This document shows positions 1 through 9,710 of a stretch of 64,000 bases of DNA, one piece after another. The notes beneath the pieces were generated by a model. It was not told the DNA's origin, ran no database searches, and saw nothing but the letters and a program-made list of their open reading frames with translations. The position numbers and the translations under genes were made by a program. Source of the DNA: Methanothermobacter sp. CaT2 (GTDB lineage Archaea > Methanobacteriota > Methanobacteria > Methanobacteriales > Methanothermobacteraceae); the NCBI RefSeq assembly GCF_000828575.1, contig NZ_AP011952.1, positions 186,001 to 250,000 of the forward strand, written 5' to 3'. Position 1 is the first letter of the stretch. Each line of letters begins with the position of its first letter.

Positions 1-181
1 TATTGAGGTTCTCAAGAGAACCGGAATGACTGGAGAGGTAATGCAGGTCAAGTGCAGAATCCTTGATGGAAGAGATAAGGGAAGGATACTCACAAGGAAC
101 GTCATGGGTCCAATAAGGGAAGGCGATATCCTGATGCTTCTTGACACAATCAGAGAGGCAAAGGAAATCAGGACCCCCTGA
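1..181 (+). CDS. rps28e: Ribosomal protein S28e, C-terminal part (5' end outside window)
   Basis: Sixty codons are open from the window edge to TGA at 179-181. The protein reads [18 protein letters not shown] and ends with a stretch around [19 protein letters not shown], which is the conserved core and tail of archaeal and eukaryotic S28e, a small OB-fold protein of the 30S subunit. Family members are about 65-70 residues, so only a few N-terminal residues are missing. It is the first visible gene of a plus-strand translation operon, with rpl24e starting 18 bases downstream. Confidence 0.95.
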   Translation, partial: IEVLKRTGMTGEVMQVKCRILDGRDKGRILTRNVMGPIREGDILMLLDTIREAKEIRTP

Positions 182-199
182 TCAGGCAGGTGTTTGTAA

Positions 200-361
200 A
201 TGAGAGTCTGTTCATTCTGCCATGAAGAAATAGAGCCAGGTACAGGAAAGATGTACGTTAAGAAGGACGGCACAATCTATTTCTTCTGCAGCAGCAAATG
301 CGAGAAAAACATGATCAAACTGGGAAGGGTTCCAAGAAAAGTTAAATGGGTTAAAAAATGA
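200..361 (+). CDS. rpl24e: Ribosomal protein L24e
   Basis: A 53-residue protein of the large ribosomal subunit. It has the L24e zinc-finger pattern: C-x2-C near residues 4-7 and a second C-x3-C near residues 30-34, followed by a basic tail typical of rRNA-binding proteins. The ATG at 200 follows a purine-rich stretch after the S28e stop. Its stop TGA (359-361) overlaps the first ATG of ndk. The order S28e-L24e-ndk is conserved in Methanobacteriales. Confidence 0.95.
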   Translation: MRVCSFCHEEIEPGTGKMYVKKDGTIYFFCSSKCEKNMIKLGRVPRKVKWVKK

Positions 362-813
362 TGGAAAAAAGCTTTGTAATGCTAAAACCTGACGCAGTAA
401 AGAGGCGCCTCGCAGGAAGGATAATATCCCGCTTCGAGGATAAGGGACTCAAGATAGTCGCTGCCAAAATGCTCCAGATCCCGGAAGACCTTGCAATGGA
501 ACACTACCAGGAACACAGGGAAAAACCATTCTTCAGGGACCTTGTGGACTACATAACATCAGCACCAGTCCTTGCAATGGTCATAGAGGGTAAGGACTGC
601 ATCTCCATCATAAGGAAGATGGTGGGCGCAACAAACCCTGCAGAGGCAGAACTTGGAACAATCAGGGGAGACTTCGCCCTTGAAACAGGTAGAAACATAA
701 TCCATGCCTCAGATTCTCCAGAATCAGCTGAGAGGGAGATTAAACTTTTCTTTAAGGAATCAGAAATTTGCAGCTACGAGATGCCTGACAGGGAAATGGT
801 ATACGAGGAATGA
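358..813 (+). CDS. ndk: Nucleoside diphosphate kinase
   Basis: A 151-residue cytosolic enzyme that transfers the gamma phosphate of ATP to other NDPs through a phosphohistidine. The catalytic histidine is His116 in NIIHASDS, and the N-terminal nucleotide-binding start FVMLKPDAV is present. The length equals the family norm. Translation starts at ATG 358, overlapping the rpl24e stop, or at the adjacent ATG 361; the two differ by one residue. The stop at 811-813 precedes the preferred aIF5B start by 14 bases, so the genes are probably translationally coupled. Confidence 0.96.
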   Translation: MMEKSFVMLKPDAVKRRLAGRIISRFEDKGLKIVAAKMLQIPEDLAMEHYQEHREKPFFRDLVDYITSAPVLAMVIEGKDCISIIRKMVGATNPAEAELGTIRGDFALETGRNIIHASDSPESAEREIKLFFKESEICSYEMPDREMVYEE

Positions 814-827
814 ACGCGGAGATTTCA

Positions 828-2612
828 ATGAAGATCAGATCACCCATAGTTTCAGTACTCGGACATGTGGATCACGGGAAAACCACCCTCCTTGACCATA
901 TAAGGGGCAGTGCAGTTGCCGCAAGGGAGGCGGGCGGTATAACCCAGCACATAGGGGCCACAGAGATACCCATGGATGTCATTGAAAACATATGCGGAGA
1001 TTTCCTTAAAAAATTCTCAATCAGGGAGACGCTGCCAGGACTCTTCTTCATAGATACCCCTGGCCATGAAGCGTTCACAACCCTCCGTAAACGTGGAGGG
1101 GCCCTTGCAGACCTTGCAATACTCATCGTTGATATGAATGAGGGATTCAAGCCCCAGACACAGGAGGCCCTCAATATCCTGAAGATGTACAGGACACCAT
1201 TCGTGGTGGCTGCAAACAAGATAGACAAGATCCACGGCTGGAGGGCCCATGAGGGCCGACCCTTCATGGAGACCTTCAGCAAACAGGACATTCAGGTCCA
1301 GCAGAAACTGGACACAAAGGTCTATGAACTTGTGGGGAAACTCCACGAGGAGGGCTTCGAATCAGAGAGGTTCGACAGGGTAACCAACTTCGCCTCACAG
1401 GTCAGCATAATACCCATAAGTGCGGTGACCGGAGAGGGAATACCTGAACTCCTCACCATGCTCATGGGACTTGCGCAGCAGTACCTCAGGGAACAGCTGA
1501 AGATTGAGGAGGATTCCCCTGCCAGGGGGACCATCCTTGAGGTTAAGGAGGAGACAGGTCTCGGGATGACCATTGACGCTGTTATCTATGACGGCATACT
1601 CCGTAAGAACGACACCATCGCCATGATGACATCAACGGATGTCATATCCACCAGGATAAGGTCACTTCTCAAACCCAGACCCCTCGAGGAGATGAGGGAG
1701 TCCAGGAAGAGGTTCCAGAAGGTGGACGAGGTGGTGGCTGCTGCGGGTATAAAGATCGTGGCACCTGACATCGACGATGTAATGGCGGGCTCACCCCTCC
1801 GTGTGGTGACGGATCCAGAGAAGGTCAGAGAAGAGATACTCAGTGAAATAGAGGACATCAAGATAGACACCGACGAGGCGGGTGTGGTTGTAAAGGCCGA
1901 TACCCTGGGGTCCCTTGAAGCAGTGGTGAAGATACTGAGGGACATGGATGTCCCCATCAAGGTGGCTGACATTGGGGACGTTTCAAGGAGGGACGTTGTG
2001 AATGCAGGAATATCCCTCCAGGAGGACAGGGTCTACGGGGCCATAATAGCCTTCAACGTGAAGGTGATCCCATCAGCGGCCCAGGAACTCAAGAACTCAG
2101 ACATCAAACTCTTCCAGGGAAACGTCATCTACAGGCTCATGGAAGAATATGAGGAATGGGTCAGGGCCATTGAGGAAGAGAAGAAGAAAAAGTGGATGGA
2201 TGCGATCATAAAACCTGCAAGCATAAGGCTCATCCCGAAACTTGTCTTCAGGCAGAGCAAACCGGCAATTGGGGGTGTTGAGGTCCTTGCAGGTGTCATA
2301 AAGCAGGATTATCCCCTCATGAACGAGGAAGGAGAAGCTGTTGGTACCGTTGAAAGCATGCAGGATAAGGGTAAAAACCTCAAATCAGCATCACGCGGCC
2401 AGAAGGTCGCAATGGCAATCAAGGACGCCGTTTACGGGAAGACAATCAACGAGGGCGACACGCTCTACGTTGACATACCCGAGAACCACTACAGAATACT
2501 CGTGGATGAACTCTCAGGGGATCTCACAGAGGAAGAACTTGATCTTCTGGAGAGGATAGCTGAGATCAAGCGGAAGAAGAATCCTGACTGGGGAATGAAG
2601 GCACCATTTTAA
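828..2612 (+). CDS. infB: Translation initiation factor aIF5B (IF2-like GTPase)
   Basis: A 594-residue GTPase that promotes ribosomal subunit joining. The GTPase domain has G1 GHVDHGKT (residues 12-19), G3 DTPGHEA near residue 76 and G4 NKID near residue 131. It is followed by domain II, the alpha-beta-alpha domain III and the C-terminal beta barrel, which is the four-domain chalice layout of aIF5B. An ATG also exists at 810, inside the ndk stop, but the ATG at 828 has GGAG about 8 bases upstream and places the G1 loop at the usual distance from the N-terminus, so 828 is preferred. Confidence 0.95.
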   Translation: MKIRSPIVSVLGHVDHGKTTLLDHIRGSAVAAREAGGITQHIGATEIPMDVIENICGDFLKKFSIRETLPGLFFIDTPGHEAFTTLRKRGGALADLAILIVDMNEGFKPQTQEALNILKMYRTPFVVAANKIDKIHGWRAHEGRPFMETFSKQDIQVQQKLDTKVYELVGKLHEEGFESERFDRVTNFASQVSIIPISAVTGEGIPELLTMLMGLAQQYLREQLKIEEDSPARGTILEVKEETGLGMTIDAVIYDGILRKNDTIAMMTSTDVISTRIRSLLKPRPLEEMRESRKRFQKVDEVVAAAGIKIVAPDIDDVMAGSPLRVVTDPEKVREEILSEIEDIKIDTDEAGVVVKADTLGSLEAVVKILRDMDVPIKVADIGDVSRRDVVNAGISLQEDRVYGAIIAFNVKVIPSAAQELKNSDIKLFQGNVIYRLMEEYEEWVRAIEEEKKKKWMDAIIKPASIRLIPKLVFRQSKPAIGGVEVLAGVIKQDYPLMNEEGEAVGTVESMQDKGKNLKSASRGQKVAMAIKDAVYGKTINEGDTLYVDIPENHYRILVDELSGDLTEEELDLLERIAEIKRKKNPDWGMKAPF

Positions 2613-2635
2613 TTGTGAAGAAAGGAGGAGATATA

Positions 2636-3016
2636 TTGGCATTTAAGGTTGTGATTTCAGATAAGGAGAAGAGTGTCCAGATGGAGGTAGAACCATCAGA
2701 ATCAAAGGCCCTCATTGGCCTCACAATAGGGGACGAATTCGATGGTTCAGTAATAGGCCTCAAGGGATACAGACTGAAAATCACAGGTGGAAGCGATAAG
2801 AACGGTTTCCCCATGAAAAAGACAGTACCAGGTGCAAGGAGAGTTAGAAGCCTTGTATCAGGTGGCGTGGGATACAAACCTGCACGTAAGGGTGAAAGAA
2901 GAAGGAAAACATTCAGGGGAAACACAGTATCAGAGGACATAGTACAGATAAACACCGTGGTCATCCAAAAGGGTGAGAAGCCACTTGAAGAGCTCCTTGG
3001 CGCCGATGAGGAATAA
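2636..3016 (+). CDS. rps6e: Ribosomal protein S6e
   Basis: A 126-residue small-subunit protein. It starts with FKVVISDKEKSVQ and contains the glycine-rich basic middle (GGSDKNGFPM) and the RRKTFRGNTV segment characteristic of archaeal S6e. The chosen start is TTG at 2636, because a strong ribosome binding site (GGAGGAG at 2624-2630) lies 5 bases upstream and the protein then begins exactly where S6e families begin. The longer GTG-started reading from 2615 has no such site. It is 23 bases downstream of infB. Confidence 0.94.
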   Translation: MAFKVVISDKEKSVQMEVEPSESKALIGLTIGDEFDGSVIGLKGYRLKITGGSDKNGFPMKKTVPGARRVRSLVSGGVGYKPARKGERRRKTFRGNTVSEDIVQINTVVIQKGEKPLEELLGADEE

Positions 3017-3040
3017 TAAAAGATTTTATAGGTGTAATCC

Positions 3041-4267
3041 GTGAAAAATCAATCTGAAATAAACATTGGTCTTGTGGGGCACGTGGACCATGGTAAAACA
3101 ACCCTTACAAAGGCCCTTTCAGGTGTCTGGACAGACACCCACAGTGAGGAAACCAAGAGGGGCATATCAATCCGTCTGGGCTACGCTGACATAACCTTCA
3201 GGAAGTGCCCCCAGTGTGAAGCCCCCATGTGCTACACAACTGCAGAGATCTGTGAGAGGTGCGGCACAGAGACAGAGCTTCTGAGAAAGGTATCCTTTGT
3301 GGATGCACCGGGACATGAAACACTCATGGCAACCATGCTCTCTGGAGCCGCCCTCATGGACGGCGCCATACTGGTAATAGCCGCCAATGAGCCATGCCCC
3401 CAGCCCCAGACAAAGGAGCACCTCATGGCTCTGGATGTGATAGGGGTTAAGGATGTTATCGTTGTCCAGAACAAGATAGACATAGTCTCCAGGGAAAGGG
3501 CCCTTGAGAGTTACAGGGAGATCAAGGAATTCGTGAAGGGTACATGTGCTGAGGATGCACCTATAATACCTGTATCTGCACAGCAGGGCGCCAACATTGA
3601 CATTCTCATTGAGACAATTGAGGAGAAAATCAAAACACCCGAAAGGGATGTTGATAAACCTGCCAGGATGTACGTGGCCAGGTCCTTTGATATAAACAAG
3701 CCAGGGGTTGACCCTGAACACCTTGCAGGTGGGGTTATAGGTGGCTCACTTGTCCAGGGTAAATTCAGGGTCGGGGATGAGATAGAGATAAAACCCGGCA
3801 TACAGGTTAAAAAGGACGGTAAACAGTCCTGGATGAGCCTCCACTCCAACATCACAGGCCTTGTGGCAGGGGGAGAGGAGATGGACGAGGTTGGTCCCGG
3901 GGGCCTTGTGGGTGTCGGAACCCTCCTTGACCCCTCACTGACCAAGGCAGATTCACTTTCAGGTTCAGTGGCCGGTGAACCCGGCACCCTGCCACCTGTG
4001 AGGCACTCCTTCACCATGGAGACCCACCTCCTTGAGAGGGTCGTGGGTACCAAGGAGGAGACCAAGGTGGAGCCCATAAAGACAGGGGAGCCCCTGATGA
4101 TAAACGTGGGTACCACAACCACCGTGGGTGTTGTTAAATCAGCGAGGGCTGATGACGCTGATGTCGTCCTGAAACTACCTGCCTGCGCAGAGGAGGGTCA
4201 GAGGATAGCCCTATCAAGAAGGGTTGGAGCAAGATGGAGGCTGATAGGATATGGTATCATCAAATAG
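3041..4267 (+). CDS. eif2g: Translation initiation factor aIF2 gamma subunit
   Basis: A 408-residue GTPase, the core of the heterotrimeric factor that brings initiator Met-tRNA to the 30S subunit. It shows G1 GHVDHGKT (13-20), a four-cysteine zinc ribbon (CPQC and CERCG), G3 DAPGHE and G4 NKID, then two beta-barrel domains. The length is normal for the family. The start codon is GTG at 3041 with GGTG 9 bases upstream. The 3' end overlaps the reconstructed start of the PIN gene at 4251. Confidence 0.95.
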   Translation: MKNQSEINIGLVGHVDHGKTTLTKALSGVWTDTHSEETKRGISIRLGYADITFRKCPQCEAPMCYTTAEICERCGTETELLRKVSFVDAPGHETLMATMLSGAALMDGAILVIAANEPCPQPQTKEHLMALDVIGVKDVIVVQNKIDIVSRERALESYREIKEFVKGTCAEDAPIIPVSAQQGANIDILIETIEEKIKTPERDVDKPARMYVARSFDINKPGVDPEHLAGGVIGGSLVQGKFRVGDEIEIKPGIQVKKDGKQSWMSLHSNITGLVAGGEEMDEVGPGGLVGVGTLLDPSLTKADSLSGSVAGEPGTLPPVRHSFTMETHLLERVVGTKEETKVEPIKTGEPLMINVGTTTTVGVVKSARADDADVVLKLPACAEEGQRIALSRRVGARWRLIGYGIIK

Positions 4268-4645
4268 GGTGGTTATAGACACCAATTTTTTATGATACCC
4301 CACCAGTTCAGGGTCGATATAGTATCTGAGCTCCGGAGGCTCTTCCCGACCCATGAGCTCCTTGTCCCATCCTTTGTGATAGGGGAACTTGAGGGCATAA
4401 GGAGGCATTCAGGTGGTGATGCAAGGATAGCCGCCTCCATTGGCCTTGCCCTTGCACGAAGACCACCATTCAGGGTGGTTGATGAGAAACTCCGTGAGGG
4501 CGAATCTGTTGACGATGCGCTTCTCAGGATCTCAGACGTGCTCTGCACCGCTGACCGGGAGCTCAGGGAAAGGGCGAGGTCACAGGGCATACCCGTGGTG
4601 TACCTGAGGCAGAAAAAATATCTTGCAGTTGATGGGCATATATGA
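4251..4645 (+). pseudogene. PIN-domain nuclease gene with an apparent one-base frameshift
   Basis: The reading frame from ATG 4251 gives [13 protein letters not shown], a typical PIN start with the first catalytic aspartate in VVIDTN, but runs into TGA right after six T residues (4286-4291). One extra T would restore a continuous protein of about 131 residues (TNFF-MIPHQF...). The rest continues in the frame of ATG 4292, with conserved features such as VPSFVIGELEGIRR and a late DADR-like acidic segment. It resembles the Fcf1/VapC-type PIN proteins encoded beside aIF2-gamma in related methanogens. The shift sits in a homopolymer, so sequencing error is as likely as real inactivation. Without the shift it would overlap aIF2-gamma by 17 bases. 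Confidence 0.72.
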
Positions 4646-4661
4646 ATATAGGAGGTTTTTT

Positions 4662-5192
4662 ATGAATCTGTGGAAGGATATTGAACCTGGACCATCAGTA
4701 CCAGAGGTAGTATATGCAGTTGTTGAAATACCCAGGGGTTCAAGGAACAAGTATGAATACCACAAGGACCTTGAGGCATTCGCACTTGACAGGGTACTCT
4801 ACTCACCGGTATTCTACCCTGCGGAGTACGGTATAATACCCAGGACCCTCTATGATGACGGCGACCCCATGGACATCATGGTACTCATGGATGAACCAAC
4901 GTTCCCTGGATGCATCATAGAGTCAAGGCCCATAGGCCTTCTCAGGATGATCGATGGTGGGGACCAGGACGACAAGATCCTGGCGGTGCCCGTGGAGGAC
5001 CCCCACTACAGTGATGTTAATGATATATCAGACCTACCTGAACACATCCTGAAGGAGATAGCACACTTCTTCCAGGTCTACAAGAACCTTGAAGGTAAGG
5101 AGACAGAGATAATCGGATGGGAGGGCGCCGAAAAGGCACTTGAAGCCGTAAACCACTCCATAGAACTCTACAGAGAGAAATGTATGGAGTAA
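4662..5192 (+). CDS. ppa: Inorganic pyrophosphatase, family I
   Basis: A 176-residue soluble pyrophosphatase that hydrolyses PPi to phosphate and so drives biosynthesis. It has the family I metal-binding signature DGDPMD, with the upstream EYGIIPRT segment and a lysine/tyrosine-rich substrate pocket region (RNKYEY). The start is ATG 4662, because GGAGG lies 6 bases upstream and the N-terminus [11 protein letters not shown] is that of methanogen enzymes. A longer reading from 4623 overlaps the PIN gene and lacks a ribosome binding site. Confidence 0.95.
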   Translation: MNLWKDIEPGPSVPEVVYAVVEIPRGSRNKYEYHKDLEAFALDRVLYSPVFYPAEYGIIPRTLYDDGDPMDIMVLMDEPTFPGCIIESRPIGLLRMIDGGDQDDKILAVPVEDPHYSDVNDISDLPEHILKEIAHFFQVYKNLEGKETEIIGWEGAEKALEAVNHSIELYREKCME

Positions 5193-5213
5193 TCTTTTTA
5201 ATGGGGGATCCCA

Positions 5214-5768
5214 TTGTATTATATAACAAAAATTGTTGATACAGTCAGAATACCTCCAGACCGCTTTGAGGAGCCACTGGAGGAGGTTGCCATAGAGGTT
5301 CTCAACGAAACCTACGTTGGAAGGATGGACAGGAACCTCGGCCAGATGATAACCGTAAAGGAAATAGAGGACATAGGAATCGGAAAGGTCATAATGGGTG
5401 ACGGCGCTGCCTACCATGAGGTGACATTCACAGCCCTCTTCTTCAAACCAGAACTCCATGAGATCGTTGAGGGCGAGGTAATAGAGATTGCAGAGTTCGG
5501 AGCATTCGTGCGCATTGGACCGGTGGACGGTCTTGTGCACGTTTCACAGGTTACAGACGATTACATAACCTATGATGCCAAGAAGGGCTCCCTCACAGGT
5601 AAGGAGACGGGTAAACGCCTGGATGAGGGCGACCTTGTAAGGGCAAGGATAGTCGCCCTGAGCCTCAAGGGCCGAAGAGAGGGCGTGAAGGTTGGGCTCA
5701 CCATGAGGCAGCCCGGTCTTGGTAAATTCGAATGGATTGAAGAAGAGAAGAGGAAGAGTAAAAAATGA
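5214..5768 (+). CDS. rpoE: DNA-directed RNA polymerase subunit E' (Rpo7)
   Basis: A 184-residue subunit of the RNA polymerase stalk. It has an N-terminal RNP-like domain and a C-terminal S1/OB RNA-binding domain ([18 protein letters not shown]), like eukaryotic Rpb7. The start codon is TTG 5214, preceded by GGGGGA 4 bases upstream; no ATG gives a full-length protein. It overlaps spt4 by four bases, the usual arrangement in archaea. Confidence 0.94.
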   Translation: MYYITKIVDTVRIPPDRFEEPLEEVAIEVLNETYVGRMDRNLGQMITVKEIEDIGIGKVIMGDGAAYHEVTFTALFFKPELHEIVEGEVIEIAEFGAFVRIGPVDGLVHVSQVTDDYITYDAKKGSLTGKETGKRLDEGDLVRARIVALSLKGRREGVKVGLTMRQPGLGKFEWIEEEKRKSKK

Positions 5769-5947
5769 CTGAGAAGGCATGCACAAGGTGTAAGAGAATC
5801 ACCAGCGACGAACGCTGCCCGGTCTGCAATGTTCCAGCATCCACCAACTGGAGCGGACTGCTCATAATCATAGATCCAGAGAAATCAGACATAGCCAGGG
5901 AACTGGATATAAAACTTCCTGGTGAATACGCACTGAGGGTCAGATAG
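5765..5947 (+). CDS. spt4: Transcription elongation factor Spt4 (formerly RNA polymerase subunit E'')
   Basis: A 60-residue zinc protein that pairs with Spt5 to form the processivity clamp of archaeal RNA polymerase. Two C-x2-C knuckles are visible, CTRC and CPVC, followed by the conserved [14 protein letters not shown] segment. Its ATG overlaps the rpoE stop and its TAG stop shares the G of the next gene's GTG start, so the three genes are tightly coupled. Confidence 0.94.
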   Translation: MTEKACTRCKRITSDERCPVCNVPASTNWSGLLIIIDPEKSDIARELDIKLPGEYALRVR

Positions 5948-6435
5948 TGTACGTTCTACCGGAAAAACTCAGGGCAGAGCTCAAGAAACCCCTTGGAGAG
6001 CTCCACGAATCCTTCAGAAACATTGACGTGGGGGATTCGTTTCTCATAACGGTTGGTGATGTCACAACACGCAATGCACTGGAGCATGGCCTGAAACCGG
6101 ACATCAGCATAATAGATAACAGGATCCAGAGAAGGGATTCTGACCATGAATTCAATGACACAGCAACCATTATCAGATCCACAAACCCGCCAGGCACCAT
6201 AACAGAGGACCTCTGGAACTCCATCAAAAAGGCCATAGATGGGGCCAGAGCCGGTGAACGCTTCATGATAGTCGTTGATGGAGAGGAGGACCTGGCTGTT
6301 TTACCATCAATCTTAATGGCCCCGGCAGACACCGTCATCCTTTATGGACAGCCAGATGAGGGTGTTGTGCTGGTGAGGGCCATCGAAACACGGAAAAGAG
6401 CTGAAGAACTCATAAAAAACTTTGAGGAGGCATAG
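5947..6435 (+). CDS. GTP-dependent dephospho-CoA kinase (DUF359)
   Basis: A 162-residue protein of the archaeal DUF359 family. Members are known to phosphorylate dephospho-CoA with GTP, the last step of archaeal CoA synthesis. Family motifs visible are VGDVTTRNAL near residues 34-43, the acidic DNRIQRRDSD region, STNPPGTI, and VVDGEEDLAVLP near residue 100. The start is GTG 5947 and the stop falls one base before the S24e ATG. The S24e ribosome binding site lies inside its last codons. Confidence 0.9.
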   Translation: MYVLPEKLRAELKKPLGELHESFRNIDVGDSFLITVGDVTTRNALEHGLKPDISIIDNRIQRRDSDHEFNDTATIIRSTNPPGTITEDLWNSIKKAIDGARAGERFMIVVDGEEDLAVLPSILMAPADTVILYGQPDEGVVLVRAIETRKRAEELIKNFEEA

Positions 6436-6436
6436 A

Positions 6437-6739
6437 ATGGAGATCAGAATAATCGAGGAAAAGGAAAACCCACTCTTAAACAGAAAGGAGATAAGGTTCG
6501 AATGCTTATATGAGGGTGAATCAACACCAAAGGTCCTTGATGTTAAGAACAAACTCGTCGCAATGCTCGACGCCGATAAGGACCTCCTTGTGGTCGACAA
6601 GATCGACCAGGGATTCGGCGAGCCAAGGGCCTCAGGGTACGCCAAGATATATGATTCAATGGATAAACTCACCGAGATAGAACCTGAACACGTCATAAAG
6701 AAGAACACAGAGGCACAAGAGGAAGAGGAGGAGGAATAG
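6437..6739 (+). CDS. rps24e: Ribosomal protein S24e
   Basis: A 100-residue small-subunit protein beginning MEIRIIEEKENPLLNRKEI, the conserved S24e N-terminus, with an acidic C-terminal tail ending in a run of glutamates. ATG 6437 is chosen over 6422 because GAGGAGG ends 6 bases upstream and the protein then begins as in other archaea. The stop TAG at 6737-6739 directly abuts the S27ae ATG. Confidence 0.94.
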   Translation: MEIRIIEEKENPLLNRKEIRFECLYEGESTPKVLDVKNKLVAMLDADKDLLVVDKIDQGFGEPRASGYAKIYDSMDKLTEIEPEHVIKKNTEAQEEEEEE

Positions 6740-6895
6740 ATGAAGAAGTTCGAACTCTACGAGGTAAAGGGGGATAAACTCGTAAGGAAGAACCCCTTCT
6801 GTGTGAGATGCTCAAACGGTGTCTTCATGGCTGACCATGGGGACAGGTACGCCTGCGGTAAGTGCGGATACACCGAATGGAAAAACAGGGAATAG
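6740..6895 (+). CDS. rps27ae: Ribosomal protein S27ae
   Basis: A 51-residue zinc ribbon protein of the 30S subunit. The four zinc ligands are in CVRC (residues 21-24) and CGKC (residues 39-42). It lacks the ubiquitin fusion found in eukaryotes, as expected for archaea. It begins at ATG 6740, immediately after the S24e stop, and ends at TAG 6893-6895, 8 bases before argH. Confidence 0.94.
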   Translation: MKKFELYEVKGDKLVRKNPFCVRCSNGVFMADHGDRYACGKCGYTEWKNRE

Positions 6896-6903
6896 GTGGA
6901 AAC

Positions 6904-8313
6904 TTGAACCTGAGGGCTGGCAGATTAAAGAGGGGTATGGAGGATGAGGCAGCAGAGTTCACCTCATCCCTCACATTCGACCACCACATATTCGAGGCGG
7001 ATGTTGAATGTAACATTGCACACACAACGATGCTGGCCCATGAGGGTATAATACCTGAGGAAGTGGCGGATAAGATCATAGAAGCCCTTGAAACCCTCAG
7101 GGAGGAGGGTGTCGAGGCCCTTGACATGGACCCATCGGTGGAGGATATCCACATGGCTGTTGAGAACTATGTGACAGCCAGGATAGGTGAGGAAGCAGGG
7201 TTCATGCACACAGGTAAATCCAGGAACGATCAGGTTGCAACTGACCTTCGCCTGGCCCTGAGGGAGAGGATAAAAATAATCAGCCACGAACTCCTTGATT
7301 TTATTGATAAGGTAGCTGAAATGGCACTTGAGCACACAGGGACTGTCATGGTTGGCTACACCCACCTCCAGCATGCCCAGCCAACAACCCTGGCCCACCA
7401 CCTCATGGCCTATGCCCACTCCCTCAAGAGGGACTATGAGAGGCTCCAGGACGCCCTTAAGAGGATTGACATCAACCCGCTGGGTTCCGCGGCCATGACA
7501 ACCACAACCTTCCCGATAAACAGGGAACTCACAACGGAACTTCTGGGGTTCTCTGATTACATGAGGAACTCCATGGACGCGGTGAGTGCAAGGGACTTCA
7601 TAGCAGAGGCGATATTTGACCTATCAGTGCTGGCGGTGAACCTCAGCAGGATCTCAGAGGAGATGATACTCTGGAGCACCTACGAGTTTGGCATGATAGA
7701 GATCCCTGATGAATTCTCATCAACATCATCGATAATGCCCCAGAAGAAGAACCCTGACGTGGCCGAGATAGCCAGGGCAAAGACCTCCACGATCCAGGGG
7801 GCACTCTTCTCTGTACTTGGAATCATGAAGGCCCTCCCCTACACCTACAACAGGGACCTCCAGGAGATCACACCCCACCTCTGGAGGGCCACCGACACGG
7901 CACTGTCAATGATCCGTGTCGTGAGGGGGATGCTCCTGGGCATCAGGGTTAACCATGAGCGTGCACTTGAACTTGCAGGGGCCAACTTTGCAACCGCAAC
8001 GGACCTTGCAGATATCCTTGTCAGGGAGCGCGGCATACCCTTCAGGGTGGCCCACAGGATAGTTGGAAGGCTGGTCACAAGGGCGATCGCCGATGGACTC
8101 AGGCCCTCTGACATAGATTCAGAGTACCTTGATGAGGTGAGCCTTGAGGTTACCGGGAAGAGACTTGGACTTGACCAGGAACTTGTGAGAAGGGCCCTTG
8201 ATCCACTTGAGAATGTCAGGATGAGGATGGTTCCAGGCGGACCAGCCCCTGAGATGGTCAGGGCGGCCATTGATGATATCAGAGCCTTTGTGGAGTCTGA
8301 GAGGACAACTTAA
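6904..8313 (+). CDS. argH: Argininosuccinate lyase
   Basis: A 469-residue enzyme that cleaves argininosuccinate to arginine and fumarate. It contains the fumarase/aspartase superfamily signature [11 protein letters not shown] near residues 276-286, the [12 protein letters not shown] substrate loop near residue 103 and the TTLAHHL helix near residue 160. The preferred start is TTG 6904, with AGGTGG 6 bases upstream and NLRAGRL as the N-terminus. A reading from ATG 6862 would run through the S27ae gene. It ends the housekeeping operon, and a T-rich stretch follows the stop. Confidence 0.95.
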   Translation: MNLRAGRLKRGMEDEAAEFTSSLTFDHHIFEADVECNIAHTTMLAHEGIIPEEVADKIIEALETLREEGVEALDMDPSVEDIHMAVENYVTARIGEEAGFMHTGKSRNDQVATDLRLALRERIKIISHELLDFIDKVAEMALEHTGTVMVGYTHLQHAQPTTLAHHLMAYAHSLKRDYERLQDALKRIDINPLGSAAMTTTTFPINRELTTELLGFSDYMRNSMDAVSARDFIAEAIFDLSVLAVNLSRISEEMILWSTYEFGMIEIPDEFSSTSSIMPQKKNPDVAEIARAKTSTIQGALFSVLGIMKALPYTYNRDLQEITPHLWRATDTALSMIRVVRGMLLGIRVNHERALELAGANFATATDLADILVRERGIPFRVAHRIVGRLVTRAIADGLRPSDIDSEYLDEVSLEVTGKRLGLDQELVRRALDPLENVRMRMVPGGPAPEMVRAAIDDIRAFVESERTT

Positions 8314-8374
8314 GGGTTATTTTTTTCTCAGTGGGCAGAAATTTTATATATCATTTTTGACATATAATTATTAC

Positions 8375-8515
8375 ATGAAATCTGAAACTGAAACAAGGGT
8401 TGTTGGACTTCTGGCGGTACTCATCGGTATACTGATGATAATATACCCGCAGCTTGTCGGGTATCTGGTTGGTGTGTTCCTCATAGCCTACGGTCTTCTG
8501 AAGATATTCAGTTAG
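8375..8515 (+). CDS. Small DUF3096-like membrane protein
   Basis: A 46-residue protein, MKSETETRVVGLLAVLIGIL and onward, with two hydrophobic helices around YPQLVGYLVGVFLIAYGLL. This is the look of the DUF3096 family of very small membrane proteins of unknown function. ATG 8375 is in an AT-rich context with a TATA-like element (TTTTATATAT near 8342-8351) about 25-30 bases upstream, so the transcript may be nearly leaderless. The last eight bases overlap the end of the convergent PP-loop gene. Confidence 0.68.
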   Translation: MKSETETRVVGLLAVLIGILMIIYPQLVGYLVGVFLIAYGLLKIFS

Positions 8516-9530
8516 TTCGCCGGGAGCCGCAGATACTCCATACGAGTTCCAGGGCCTCACCGGGTTCAAGAACACCGGCACGGGTCTCCCTGAGGACCCT
8601 CTGGATTGAGTAGCGCCTCATATACGGATACCTGCGGTGAACCTCCCCAAGGAGGGGACAGCCAAACCCTGAAGTGACCCTGAGACCATAAGAGGATACA
8701 GCGGACTTCAGCTCCTGCTTTGAGGCTGCAAAGAGCGCCGGCAGATTAACACGGAGAACATCATCGCGCACCTGGAGGGAACCGTATCCTGTTGAGAGGA
8801 GATCGCCGAATATCACAGTATCAATTCCCTCATTCTTTATTTTCTCCATGACGATTTCCTCGATCATGGATGAGCACCTGCCGCAGGGGTGGAACCTCCC
8901 CTCGAGGGCATCCCTCTGAAGTTCACTGAAATCCATGCTGATGTACTCGTGCCTCACCCCAAGGGAAGCTGTGAGTTCATCCACCACCCTCCTGACGTGC
9001 CCTGGCAGTACGATGGTGCCGGGGTCAGCAGTGAATGCCACGGAGTTTAAACCAAGATTAAAGGCCGCTATGAGTGAAAATGAACTGTCAGTACCCCCTG
9101 ATAGTGCCACAGCAGTGTCGGGCTCTCTGATGGAGTTGCGGGGTGCACTGTCACTTTCTGTGAGAAAGTCAAGCCCTGCAGGGTATTCAAGCCGTTTCCT
9201 CAGCGGTTCCTCAAGCAGGGAGAGCACCCTGAAGGATCCCCTGAGTTCAGCCAGACGCTCAAGTGCAAATTTAACCCGTTCCCTCCTCATTATGAGGTCA
9301 ATCTCTGATTCAACGTGGATCCTCCTGATACCAAGTCTCTCCCGTAGCCTGCCCACAACCCATCCACCCTTCCCTATTATGATGGACTTATCTGAACGGT
9401 CAGGTGCGACTATGAGGAGCTCGTCCCTTTCCCCATTGAATATGGCCTCGGCTATCCGCACCTCTGTATCCTCATGGCCTATATCGGATCTGACCTCCCT
9501 TATGAGAACCGCAAGTTCATCTGGATCCAT
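8508..9530 (-). CDS. KH-domain plus PP-loop ATPase, possible RNA-modifying enzyme
   Basis: A protein of about 340 residues. The N-terminal part holds a KH-type RNA-binding loop, IIIGKGGWVVGRL, and the C-terminal part a PP-loop pyrophosphatase motif, ALSGGTDSS, followed later by an HPCGRC pair that could carry a thiol or metal centre. PP-loop enzymes adenylate a substrate; with an RNA-binding KH domain, tRNA thiolation or a similar modification is a reasonable inference, but the substrate is unknown. ATG 9530 has AAGGA a few bases upstream; GTG 9554 would add eight residues. It stands alone, convergent with the DUF3096 gene. Confidence 0.8.
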   Translation of the reverse strand: MDPDELAVLIREVRSDIGHEDTEVRIAEAIFNGERDELLIVAPDRSDKSIIIGKGGWVVGRLRERLGIRRIHVESEIDLIMRRERVKFALERLAELRGSFRVLSLLEEPLRKRLEYPAGLDFLTESDSAPRNSIREPDTAVALSGGTDSSFSLIAAFNLGLNSVAFTADPGTIVLPGHVRRVVDELTASLGVRHEYISMDFSELQRDALEGRFHPCGRCSSMIEEIVMEKIKNEGIDTVIFGDLLSTGYGSLQVRDDVLRVNLPALFAASKQELKSAVSSYGLRVTSGFGCPLLGEVHRRYPYMRRYSIQRVLRETRAGVLEPGEALELVWSICGSRRTN

Positions 9531-9710
9531 AGAATCCTTCCCGGAATTATTCACCTGAATTGAAGTACCCTTTTTTTATGGTCTGATTAAATGATGGATG
9601 ATCTGCATGAAGTAAAGTATATTATAGATACGGCCAATATTTAATATAAAGAGTGGATATGGATTTCATCTCCAGGTGGTACCTGAACTTTAATAAAACC
9701 GTGTTGGGGG

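Noticed and set aside
3511-4122. Long minus-strand reading frame opposite aIF2-gamma
   Set aside because: The plus-strand protein is a full-length, motif-complete factor; the opposite frame has no recognisable domain and is the usual shadow of biased codon use.
5034-5540. Minus-strand reading frame across ppa and rpoE
   Set aside because: It spans two confirmed genes, lacks a ribosome binding site and shows no domain.
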